Positions 43,010 to 53,738 of a DNA stretch of 64,000 nt are shown here, one piece after another. The position numbers were made by a program, and so were the translations under genes. The stretch covers positions 3,789,027-3,853,026 of the forward strand of contig MU839827.1 of the NCBI GenBank assembly GCA_030411725.1. Direction: 5' to 3'. The notes under the pieces were generated by a model that saw nothing but the letters and a program-made list of their open reading frames with translations, was not told where the DNA came from and did no database searches. The stretch's first letter is position 1; each line of letters starts with the position of its first letter. The stretch is from Echria macrotheca. Lineage: Eukaryota > Ascomycota > Sordariomycetes > Sordariales > Schizotheciaceae.

Positions 43010-44117
43010 CGTGACGGGAGCTCGAATCGCGGGTCGGTGCGGGGTGTGGTTGCGGGATCGAGGGTAAGATGGATCGCCAACAGGGTCGTCTTCGGGTTCG
43101 CCCCACGCTTTCCGTCTGCCGGAACGTGTAGCTTAGATGCAAATAGCTTACCGGCACGGTTGGAGAGTCAAATTTCGGAATTGAAAAAGAGAAAGAAGTC
43201 AAAACACGCTCAGCACGATGTCTCCCGCTTCGGCTCCCCTATTGGCGATGTGTTGGCTGGAGAGCCGTCGTAGGCAGTTGCGTCATCGGCCCACGGCGAG
43301 AGGACGGACTTGCTGGGGGGTGGATTGATTGCAGAGAAGAGAAGAGCAAAAAAGCCTCTTCACCAAAGAAACTTTATAGACAGTCGGTCTAGAACATAAC
43401 AAGCACCTGACCAGCTGGCTACATGGGACGAAACGCTTTAGTAGTCAGCACAGAGACATCCCGTAGTGGTAGTGAGACGGACTCTCTGGGTGTTTGTTCT
43501 GGTTGATAAATGTGGCGCCGCCTCGAGCTTGGCTTGGCTGCTTGGGCTGCCGTCGGCGGGGCGGGTTCGCCCTGTCGGCTGGTGGCCACTTTGGGACCGG
43601 CTAGCCAATCAGGGCCGCGCCGGATAACAAGGCCTCGTCAGCGCTGTGACACTGGCAGTCAACTGTTCAGGCAACCACATCCAATTCACCTTCCGATGTT
43701 GTTCAACAACTGCGCTCCTGTTGGTTCTATGCGTCGTAGCCGCTTGCGTGTTATATTGCCTTCCTTGCTTGACGATTTATTGGCTATCTTTCACGCGTAT
43801 AGCCTTTGTCGTCTCGAAGCTGATGTGTCAATGTGGCTGCGATGTGGCTGACCTCTTCTCCATGCTCCATCTCTCGGGCCGGTGAAGATGCGGCCGCATG
43901 CTCTCATGCAGTAGTTACAGCAGAGTATCATCCGTTAGGTACACCAAGTCCTATTATCATAATCTTTCACGCTAAATCCATCAACAAGTCAGACTCATGA
44001 TACGCAAATGGCAGAGCGTCCAAAACAACGGCGTCCGGCCAATGCTATTGATATGCAAACTCGTCCCCAACGCCGTAGCCTCAAAAAACACAAACTCTAG
44101 CTCAAGATTTCTTACAA
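43010..44117. other. Intergenic, 1.1 kb
   Basis: This region contains the MINDY promoter and the 3' side of the DnaJ gene, both leftward. No coding sequence, RNA gene or repeat was recognised. Confidence 0.5.
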
Positions 44118-45230
44118 CTACCGTCCCCCTCTCCCGGGCAGCGACTGTAGTCGTCGACAGGCCTTCATGTCGAAATTATTGGCCACCTCCATCTTGTCCG
44201 GATCTTGCTTGAACCAGCCCTGGGCCGCCTCCCTCAGGCGCGTCTTATGCGCCATCTCGTCCTCGCACATACTCCTCAGATCCGCCGTAATCTTGATCTC
44301 GGCCGTCTTATCGAGCGTTTTGAGTTGCGACGGGCTAAAATTGGCCACTTCTTTCGGGTTGACGTAGTACTTGAATCCAAAATTCGGCATCGTCCGCTCC
44401 TTGGTGTACAGAGGAGGATGTGGCTGGTCCCATACCATGGTCGGTGTTGCGGGTGCGGAGGAGCCGGAAAAGATGGACGAAAGCAGCGGGAAGACGAAGA
44501 GCAGGAGAATCGGGAGCAGACCCATGATGGTGCTGAATAGGCTCTGTTCCTCCTCCTGCCCTGGATTCCGCGGCCGCATTCTGGGCCGTGCTCCGCCGAA
44601 CTGATGCACCCGCACACCCGGCCCGCCAAAGTTGAAGACAAACTGCGGTCCTGTATCGAACCCTGCTCCGAGTTAGCCATGCCAAATTCCGGGGATCAAA
44701 AATCACATACCTCCTCCAAACGGCCCAGCCCCGAACCCGCCGCCGCCAAAGAACCGGGCAAACATCTCTTCTGGACTGATATCCTCCTCCCACATACCTC
44801 CGCCTCCGCCGCCTCCACCACCCGCACCCCCGCGATTCGCAAACCCGGAGAACGGATTCTGCTGCTGTGCGCTAGCAAACCGGCTATCCGGGTCCGTCCC
44901 GAACCGGTCATACTTCTCCCGCTTCTCCTTGTCTCCGAGAATGCTGAACGCGCGCGCCACCATCTTGAAGGCCTCGTCGGCGTGCTCGTGGCCGTTCTTG
45001 TCGGGGTGCGTCAGCAGCGACTGCTTGCGGTATGCCTTCTTGATCTCGGCGTCCGAGCACGTCTTGTGCACCTCGAGGATCTCGTAGAACGCCGTCGCCT
45101 TGCACGCCCGGATCCGCAGCACCGCCGCCTTCTGCTCGGGCGTGCACTTGCGCTCCTGGTTGCCCTGGTTGTGCTGCCGGCTGCGGGCGCCGCCGCCGGC
45201 GTCGGCCCCTGAGGCGCTCGCGTCGGGCAT
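44118..45230 (-). CDS. ER-membrane DnaJ (Hsp40) of the Hlj1/DNAJB12-DNAJB14 type
   Basis: Exons 45230-44711 and 44662-44118 join (GTATGT...GAGCAG, phase 1) to give 354 residues. The J domain is at about 47-112 with HPD at 75-77. A Gly/Phe-rich region ending in FFGGGGFGAGPFGGG follows. Residues about 217-238 (TIMGLLPILLLFVFPLLSSIF) form one membrane segment, and the remaining C-terminus is the DUF1977 region (VWDQPHPPLYTKER... FKYYVNPKEV). This layout is that of ER-anchored J proteins with a cytosolic J domain that recruit Hsp70 for ER-associated degradation. An in-frame start at 45365 would add 45 residues; the shorter form is preferred because the usual compact acidic/Gly-rich leader begins there. 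It is divergent from AIM19. Confidence 0.92.
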
Positions 45231-46131
45231 CGTGGCCCCCTCTCTCGATCGGATCGGACGAATGAGCAGTAGAGACTGTGTTGCGGAGCAACCGGTTTTT
45301 TGTTGATTGTCAAAAGGCGCGCTCCGAGTTGTCGTCGAGCAGTCCGCAACAGCGATAAGCGACACACAGCCGAGACGGGAATGAGGGGCTTATTAACGAG
45401 CGGCTTTACGGTGCGTTACGGAGACCGCAACGGGCGGTGGACGGGTTGGCGATGCCTTGGGTTCGTTGAGGGTTTGCTGTGCTTTGGTTGCTGTCGGCGT
45501 CAAAAGTCCGTCGCCGTGTTGCGATTCCAAAATCGTGGCTTCTCCGTAGCCAAAAAATGCCCTTGACCAGAAAAGGAAGCTCCACTGGCGACAGCGAATT
45601 GGCAAGTCCCAAGATGAGCGACTGGGGAGCACTGGAAGACACCGTTTCCCGCAAATCGAATAAGCAGTAGTGACGGCTGGATATCGCTCGATTGGCGGGT
45701 GGAAAGTCCGTCTGTCTCTTTTTGTTTTGACCGTCTCAGCGAATTGATGGCGATGGCGTCGAAAAATGCGCGAGACGACAACATGCAGCGGTTCGGGGCC
45801 GCCGGGTTGGTCCTCGCAGAGCCAGACATCGGGACACTCGTGGATTGAAATGTGCACCGTGCGCTACCTAGTCAACAACCCTGCCAGTCGGACCATTCCT
45901 AGGCAAGCTTAGTCATCCCGCGTCCCGCCTGTGCTTGAGCGACGACGTCACTGGATTTTTTGGTGCTGCAGCAACATCAACACACATTTTCGAGTTGAAT
46001 ATCACGAGTCACATGTGAAAAGCTGGCTGAGCTCGAGATCCGAGATAGCCGTCCTTCCGCCACATATCACCCACCAGCTCAGTCCAGATCTCAGTTTTAG
46101 TGCTGCAACCACAAACCAATTCAATTCCATC
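45231..46131. promoter_or_regulatory. Divergent upstream region of the DnaJ gene and AIM19
   Basis: This 0.9-kb region lies between two divergent starts. A CTACCTAG octamer is at 45864-45871. No TATA box, heat-shock element or further gene could be called with confidence. Confidence 0.45.
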
Positions 46132-46679
46132 ATGACCGGGCCAGAAGGAGAAGACCCCCCTAAAAAATCCATTCTCTCAAGCCTCAAAGCATGGGGAAGT
46201 ACGTCCACCCACCCCTTACCCTCTCTATCACCACCACCACTCAACCCACACATCTCCCCCCTTCACCCAAAACAACAAAACCAATACTTACATCACCACC
46301 AGATAACCCCCTCCCCCCAATGGGCCTAGCAACCCTAATAACAGCCCTCCACTTCCGCCCCTTCCAGCCCCTCCCCATGCTCTTCCCCCCCCTCCTAGTC
46401 TTCAGCAGCTACCTCTCCCTCGCCGGCTTCAAGATCGACAGCGCCGGCATGACGGCCGCCTGGAGCGGCCTCTACGTCCTGCTGGCGTCGCGGCGCCGGC
46501 CGATGTCGCTGCGCAACAAGTTCTCCATCGGCGGCGCCGTGCGGCTGACGGCCATGGGCCTGGGCGCGGCCAACTGCGTCGCGGGCGGGTATACCTATGC
46601 CGTGGGCGACCGCAAGGCGGAGGAGCAGGAGAGGAGGGAGCTGAATCGCTGGGGCGTGTATAGAGACGACGACGAGTGA
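46132..46679 (+). CDS. AIM19: Aim19-family mitochondrial membrane protein
   Basis: Exons 46132-46198 and 46303-46679 join (GTACGT...CACCAG, phase 1) to give 147 residues. After a short charged head, the core has NPLPPMGLATLITALHFRPF, LPMLFPPLLVFSSYLSLAGF, TAAWSGLYVLLASRR and a Gly/Ala-rich last hydrophobic segment, followed by a charged RKAEEQERRELNRWG tail. This order of hydrophobic segments is that of the Aim19 family. The yeast gene was named for altered mitochondrial inheritance; the molecular role is not established. The intron is strongly C/A-rich. The stop is 511 bp from the convergent phosphatase stop. Confidence 0.85.
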
Positions 46680-47190
46680 TATACCTTATGTACAAGTACC
46701 TACTCACTCACTCTCCCATGTATAACATCATGTATCAGTGTAAAATATGTCTGCATAGGTTGGCGTCAGGAAGAGAAATCACACAAGACATAAAATGTGA
46801 ACCATCACAACTTTGGCCTATTTTCTCAGTATACTATCTACCGAAAAGGCCTGCCAGCTTGGCTTCAACCAGCGCTGGAGATATAGTACACGGAACCAAA
46901 CTTTGTAAAAAGCAGACCTGACCACCCAGTGAAGTCTAGGATAATCCCAACAACAACAAAACTCCAGGAGACAACTCAGCGCTTGGTAAGTCCCCATTGA
47001 ACCCCGCCTCTATTCCAGGGTGATGCAAACATAGGGAAAATGTGATCAGACATGATGGGGCCCGAGCCTTCTCAAGAATCTCTCTCTCTTTTGTGCCGTA
47101 TCCGAAACAAAAAGACACTCTTTGCCCCCCGTATGATCCCGCTGCTCCTGCAGATCTAAATGCACCCAGACGCCCAAGAAAATACCCTCC
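46680..47190. other. Intergenic, convergent 3' ends
   Basis: This 511-bp region lies between the convergent AIM19 and Siw14-like stops and probably holds both 3' UTRs. Nothing else was recognised. Confidence 0.6.
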
Positions 47191-48325
47191 CTAATGAGAA
47201 CCAGCTGCCGGAGGATTTGACCCGTTCTCAGCAGCGGCGCGAAAAGGGTAGCTGTGTCTACCCACTTTCGCGTCCGCCGTCGTCGTGAACCCTGAGAGTA
47301 GCCAGATGAAGATGGCCAAGGACATGACCACAACAATGCGGAAAAAGTTCCATTTGCGGCTCCGCCAGTCCGGTGCTCTGAAAAGGTTTGAGAGTTGCAC
47401 GAGCTGGAATCCGGTGATATACTTAATATCACAGTCGCGAGCCTTGGCCCCGGCGTAGTTTTTGTATTCGCAGATGATGTTGCCCATGTCCCAACCGGAC
47501 ACCATGCGCACAATCGCAACGACACACCCAGTCCGATGCTATAACGGTCAGCCGAGTTCAGATTGAAGTAAAATGGGATTTCTGCTCACCTTTCCATGGT
47601 TGCAGTGAATCAGGAGGGGGTGGTTCTTTCTGTCGAGAACCACTCTCAGAATGGCCTTCATCGTATCAATGGGGATCTCCTCCTTCTTGGTTCCTTTCAT
47701 GTTGAAAATCTGGTGCTTGATCCCGTTCTTTTGGATAAAAGTTTGGTATCCATCAGGGAAGTCTTTTTGAACCAGTGTGCTACCAAATGCTGTCAGTCGG
47801 GCGTACCACAGTGAACAAGGAGTGAACTTACACCATAGTCTTCAGCTTGAGACTTTCAATGAACTCATGGTCGCCGGCCTGGGGGAAGCTGCTCCGGTAG
47901 ACCCCTGGAACGACGATGCCGAAGTTAATCGGTCGGCCTGCAGCCGGCAAGTCGTTCGGCAACTCGGGGCTGCGGAATGCGTGAAACCCCTGAATGGAAC
48001 CAAATGTGCCCACAACTCCTTCATAATTGTCTTGCTCGAGCGTCATAAGCGGGATTGTGTCGAGCGGCACATACCCGTTGATTGCAGAAACACAGGGCGA
48101 GGCTTCCACGCTGCCCCGGCGGCTCATCTGGTTGTTCTGGCCGCGCTGGCTCGTGGCAGTCAAGATGGAAATCTTTCCGCTCGCCTCGTCCGGGGCCATG
48201 GATTCATTTGCCGACATCCTTCTTGCGGCGTGTTCAGGAACGTCTTTTTCTGTTTGCGCCTCGGCACCGTCTTCGATATATGTCCTTGCACTTCGCTTAG
48301 AAATGGCCTTTTGACTGGCAGCCAT
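47191..48325 (-). CDS. Siw14-type inositol pyrophosphate phosphatase with membrane anchor
   Basis: Exons 48325-47832, 47779-47590 and 47538-47191 join to 343 residues. The catalytic P-loop is HCNHGKHRTG, with Cys224 and Arg230 in the Cx5R spacing. The second intron falls exactly within it, after Lys228. Upstream, INFGIVVPGVYRSSFPQ and KTMVTLVQKDFP match the PFA-DSP (plant and fungal atypical dual-specificity phosphatase) family. Yeast Siw14 removes the 5-beta-phosphate of inositol pyrophosphates, controlling stress and phosphate signalling. Unlike yeast Siw14, this protein has a hydrophobic segment at about 294-312 and a short 31-residue tail, the layout of a tail-anchored protein. The 100-residue N-terminus is charged and probably disordered. 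Confidence 0.9.
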
Positions 48326-51210
48326 TATAATCAGGGGTGGACTTGTTCGTGCAGCTGTGTCAGCTAGAATTCCGAAGGTTCCGCTTCGAAATCGAGTATT
48401 CGTGGGTCGGGTGGATTCGGGGACACAACGAGCTCTGGGAATCGAGATGTTGAATCGACCGGTCTGACGGTTTTTGTCGAGCAGACGCTCAATGAAGAGC
48501 CGGTCGGGAGACGCGGTAAGTCCGGATTGAAGAAGAGGGATCGGATCGGAGATTCGGAGGCGTGGAGAGTGGAAAATATAAAGTGGGAGATCCAGGTACC
48601 TCTCTGGTCGAGGCGCGGTCTAACGTCTCTTTCCCATTTTGGAAGGATCCCAAAAGGAGAGAGAAGAGTGTGTTGTTGTCTCACGCGAAAAACGTGAGGG
48701 ATCGACTCTGACGAGTGGACCGTGGAGAAACCACTGGCCGGTTTGTGCTCAGGAGTGCAGTGGGAAGAGAAGGGCAGGTCGCGTGAGGGAGAGAAAGGTG
48801 AGGCTGCTTAAGTACGGAATCCAAAGCAGATTGAATGCAGGGAAAGTGTGGGGGTTTCCAACAGGGCGGAGTCGGCCGCTAATCGAAGCATCAAATGCTT
48901 GCAGCCCCGAAAATGTTAGCTGGAAAGCTAAAACGCAGCGAGCTCGAATAACTAGTCGACCCAAAATTCGAAAGAAAGCGAGAAGCCGTGGTGCCGCGTT
49001 GGCCTGGAACTAGTCTACACTAGACGGCTGCTTGGCCCTCAGGTCATGGAAAACGCAGCCTCTTTCGCCACCTCCAGTGAAGGCTGCGTTGATGATTCCG
49101 ATTGTCACGTCAAGCCGAACGAGGAGGGGTCGCATAGGTGCTGGGATTTTAATTCTCACGGGGCTTCTTATTCTTTCCTACCTCTTTTTTGTGTCAGAGC
49201 ATCTCATTACCACTGAGAACTTACTCGAGCGGCTGTGACGTATTACTCGCACAAGCAAGGCAGTCGCCGGCAAATGTTCCTGTCGACTTTCTCCGTTCCG
49301 TCCTCCTATGTAGTCTGACGCGCCCAGGGAATTCTGTTCTCGGTTGTTGTACCGGTCGCTCCGTCAGCACCCCAGACCAAGAGGCGGCCCCGGATCCTGC
49401 GGCTTCTGGATGGTCTGGGTCCAAGCACAATAAGCTTGGCCGCTTGGCATCAATGAGGAGTGGTGGTCACAAAGGAAGAGAGTTCCGGGTTGCCAGACGA
49501 GTCACGCTCTTTGATGCATTCCGCTTTCCTGCCGCTGCTCCGATTGGATCTGGATCTGAAGCTCTGCTGCGGCCATCTGCAGCTGCAGCCAGACCCTAAC
49601 GATCATCTGGCGTATCGTGACCATAACCTTTGCGAATCCCCTGTGATCGACGCATGTTTCGAGGTGAAGCAGTGCAGGTCGTGTACGTGTCATTGTCTCG
49701 CGTTCCAACAGAGGGGCAATCCGAGGCTGGACCTGCCCATCTTCACCGGGGACGGGATAGGACGCCAGCCGCGCATGCATGTTTTTCCGTACTGCTTCCG
49801 ACGAGGCGAACCATTCATGTTTGCTGTCCTCGCTGCTCGTGTGACTTCCACGTTACCAAACTCTGTAATTCGCCCAGCTTGCTCAGCCTCAGCTTCGAGT
49901 ACAGAGCACACAGTAGCCATTTGCCAGGTATTTTGACGACTCGCTTAGATCTTGGTCGTCGCCAGTAAGAAGATACAATTCTAGCAAACTGGTATCTCTC
50001 AGCTTGTCTGGACCACAACTATGAGGGTGGACAGCCCAACCTGTCACCTGTGTTAGGTGCAGACTCTGAACTCATCCGACCCCAGCAGGTTGCCTCGAAA
50101 ACAGCCGTTATCAATTCTGCTACTATTACTATTCTTTTATTCTCACTAGTTGGAATCCGAGCTACAGATTTAGCTACAGGCTTGCATTATAATTGGATTT
50201 ATTTCCTAGTTAGAGTTGACCAGTCTCCCGGCGAGGTGTGGTGGTGAAACCTTAACTGGGGTCAACCTCGATTCAGGTATCAAACTAACAACGGGGCCAC
50301 TCCATCAGTCACGTCCTACGCTCACTGTGCCCTTTACTAAGGCAGTAAATTTGTACTACTCAACGCCGTAACTCAATTGCCTTCTTGGTTTCACGGTTCT
50401 CGAATGAAGTGCGTCGTGGTTGGCGGGTTATTACTGTAGATGCAGAGCGGTGGTGACCCTGGAACAGCGTTTGTGGATAGTGGGGCGGTGGGAACGAGGG
50501 ACGAGGACGGCCCCGGCCTTGGCAGGCACCTGTCAAAGCTTATCGATAAAGCAATCTTGGCGGGGTAGCTCCCCCACTTCATTCCACTAACCTGGTCGTG
50601 GTCAGAACAGAACAGTGTCGCTGGGATTTGCAGAAGGACTCCTTCGAGAAACTTTTACTGGCTTGGTCTGGGTATATCTGGAGTAACACTTTATGTCTCC
50701 CCAGTTTTCATAATCCAGGTGGATGTGGACATGTTACCCGTATCAAGATGGTCAACCTCGACGTCCTCGCCCTCCTCTTCTCGTTCACATCGAGCGGTCT
50801 CCAGCAAGAGGGAGGGGGGCAGGTTAGGTCGCCAATCGGACGAACAGAATGCAGCGCGCTTTGAGGTGTTTGTCAAACCGGGTGCAAGATGCGAGTAAGG
50901 TAGCTCTCACAGCCAGTCACATCCCGTGGACCACCCTACCTGGCATGCAACTGCTGCGTGCCTTTTCTAGCTGCTGGGATTGGTGTCGGTGAGTGGGACG
51001 GGAAGGGGGCACGAGTGTGCATGGTACCTAGGTGGAGTTGGGCATTGTTGTATGTACAATACTAGGTAGTTCCCATGTGCCCAAGATTAGGTCCTTATTA
51101 GTTGCGGTGAGCTCTGAGGGCTATTTTACCTCCTGTGTCCTTTCCTCTCGCGCACCTCCCTCATCACTCACTCACCCCTTTCTCCATCCACTCCTCCGTC
51201 CTCCGCTGCA
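48326..51210. other. 2.9-kb intergenic stretch between divergent genes
   Basis: This region lies between the Siw14-like gene and the aminotransferase gene. Open frames are short and overlap on both strands. An AT-rich pocket at about 50100-50215 interrupts GC-rich surroundings and may be decayed mobile or foreign DNA, but no transposon protein or terminal repeat is visible. A CTAGGTAG octamer is at 51062-51069. Confidence 0.5.
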
Positions 51211-53215
51211 ATGACAGCCAACGTGTATCCTGGCGCCTTCGGGGCGCGCAAGTTCAGCATTAACAGGAACACGGGTGTCCCTCGCCCCGCCCGCCGCTTC
51301 TCCATCGGCGAGCCAAGTGCCACTGGTAACTATTGCTGGACTGTGTGTCTTATTTTGGAACAGGGCTAACACGGCCTCCAAAGAGGCGTCTAGCAAGATC
51401 CATCGCCAGTTTCGAGCTGCGCATGAGGGGTAAGTCTCCCTGCTCTAACTCGGCCGTGAAGCCGTCTTAATTCCATGCAGACATCTTCCCCATGCCGGCT
51501 TGGATGCGACTCGGGCTTCGACGGGCGTGGTATGGTGCACCGAACGAGCAGGAGAGCATGGCTTCTTCGACGAGCCAGACAAGTGGGCCAACCTCGGACG
51601 TAAGTCTTGGAGATATCAGCGATTTCTTGCACACTAGATACACTAGAGACTGACTCCGTGCAGAGGGCGCTCCAGAGGTAAGGAGAACAGTAGCTACCCA
51701 GCTTCCGTTCTGACTTGTCTCGCCGCAGGTCGAGGATGACATCGAGGGCTGCTTCCCGCGGCCCAAGACCATCGACATCAGCGTCAGTAGTCGCGAGTAT
51801 GGTCCAACCGCCGGTATCAAGCCGCTGAGGGAGGCTGTTGCACGCCTGTACAACGAGATGCACCGCAAAGGCCAGCCAAGCCAGTATACATGGGAAAACG
51901 TCGCCATCGTCCCTGGTGGCCGAGCCGGCCTGATCAGAATCGCCGCCGTGCTCAACAATGCTTACGTCGGCTTCTTCATCCCGGACTATACTGGTACTGG
52001 CTGCGCGTTCGGCCACTCTTTTCTTCACTGCTAACGGGGAAATAGCGTACAACGAGATGCTCTCGCTGTTCAAGAACGTACGTCGTAATAAACTCTGTCT
52101 CTGTGGACACACGAAGGGGGAGGACCGGCTAACACGACTCGGCAGTTCGCGGCCATCCCCGTTCCTCTTGCTGAGGAGGATGGTTACCACATCCACCCAG
52201 ATAAGATCGCCGAGGAGATCGCTCGAGGAACCGGCGTCATCATCACTTCGAATCCCCGCAATCCCACCGGACGCGTTGTTGCCAATCCAGAGCTGGCCGA
52301 GATTCAGGACATCTGCAGGGACCGAGCCACGCTGGTCAGCGACGAGTTTTATTCCGGCTACAACTACACGAGCGATTGCGACGGTACCACCATCAGCGCC
52401 GCCGTAAGGAACCCCCCCTACCCTTGGGCTGGGAGAGAATCGTATGTATGCCTGCTGATGCTAACGTCTCAAAAAGGAAAACGTTATGGACGTTGACGAG
52501 GACGACGTCCTGATCATCGACGGTCTCACCAAGCGATTCCGCCTCCCCGGCTGGCGTGTCGCCTGGATTATTGGTCCGAAGGAGTTCATCAAAGCGTTCG
52601 TTGTGTCCCGGAGCTAGCTAGCTAGCTAGCTATATCCATGGGGATAATACAGCAAACTGACGAGAGACGATATATATATAGCATCGGTTCCTGCGGCTCA
52701 TATCTAGACGGCGGCACGAACGTGCCCTTCCAGCAGGCCGCGATCCCGATGCTCGAGCCCGAGCTGGTCAAAAAAGAAATGAAAGCGCTGCAGCACCACT
52801 TCCGCGACAAGCGCGACTACGTGGTCTCGCGCCTGCGCAAGATGGGCTTCGTCATCAAGCACGTCCCGGACTCGACCTTCTACCTGTGGCTCAACCTCGA
52901 GGGCCTGCCGACGCCCATCGCCGACGGCCTCAACTTCTTCCAGGCCTGCCTCGAAGAAAAGGTCATCGTCGTGCCGGGAATCTTCTTCGATCTCAACCCG
53001 GCCAGACGCAGGGACTTGTTCGACAGCCCGTGCCACCACTTCGTCCGCTTCTCGTACGGCCCCAAGTTGGAGACGTTGAAGATGGGCTGTGATGGTATCG
53101 AGCGGGTCGTCAAGAAGTAAGCTAAGCGCTGTCGCTCCTCGTGGCCCGATGGAGGTATTAATGGTGATCATCTAGGTTCCGAGATCTCGAGAAACGCGGA
53201 TCTGGCGAGGCGTAG
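51211..53215 (+). CDS. Class I/II pyridoxal-phosphate aminotransferase; 5' end uncertain
   Basis: Clear exons are 51364-51429, 51481-51599, 51664-51677 (a 14-nt micro-exon), 51729-51993, 52046-52077, 52146-52403, 52477-52595, 52682-53116 and 53176-53215, all with GT-AG junctions in frame. They encode a fold-type I enzyme: SNPRNPTGR, DEFYSGYNY, the PLP lysine in DGLTKRFRLPGWR, and RFSYGP with the carboxylate-binding Arg. The start is less clear. ATG 51211 opens MTANVYPG and runs to a GTAACT donor after 51325, but that phase is one base off. An extra 44-nt GT-AG intron (51223-51266) restores the frame and gives 472 residues. The substrate is unknown; aromatic/kynurenine or ACC-synthase-like enzymes are the closest general types. 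A (GCTA)5 repeat lies in the intron after 52595. Confidence 0.82.
52613..52632. repeat. (GCTA)5 microsatellite in an aminotransferase intron
   Basis: Five GCTA units inside the 86-nt intron at 52596-52681, which ends in an unusual TATATATATAG acceptor. Confidence 0.9.
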
Positions 53216-53738
53216 ACGAATTCCCATCGGTGCTATCGATGGAGCTTAGAATCCTTCATACGGTTGTGCTTTTGTATCTTTTCGGGATGGCGTGTATCAT
53301 CGGGTTCAGAGGGGCTGCCACTAGGTTTACCGACGGGGCCCAACCGTGACTTGAATCGTTCAAGAAGAGGGCGTCCACTACCTACGTGATCTAACTCATC
53401 CGTGTACTTTTCGAAAGACGGGCTCCTCGATCGTCAGAGAAGACGGTTCGGAGGCAAGAAACCGACACATCTCTATAGTTTAATCGCACCCACAGGTTGC
53501 GGAACTCATCATGACAGTCCAAGTGCAGTTACATCACTCATCATCTCCATGCCTGACTCAATGACACAAGTCACCAAGTACATCTATCAAGTCAAACACA
53601 CACCAAAAACACAAATGAATGACCCAATGGAATTTATACGCAGGTATTCTACACAAACAGATACCATACACCGCTGTAGAGTTAACCCGACGCCGTTAAT
53701 GCCAACGCTGTGTGCACACCATGTGCCATCGCTCAATT
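53216..53738. other. Intergenic, convergent 3' ends
   Basis: This 523-bp region lies between the aminotransferase and YME1 stops and probably holds both 3' UTRs. Nothing else was recognised. Confidence 0.6.
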
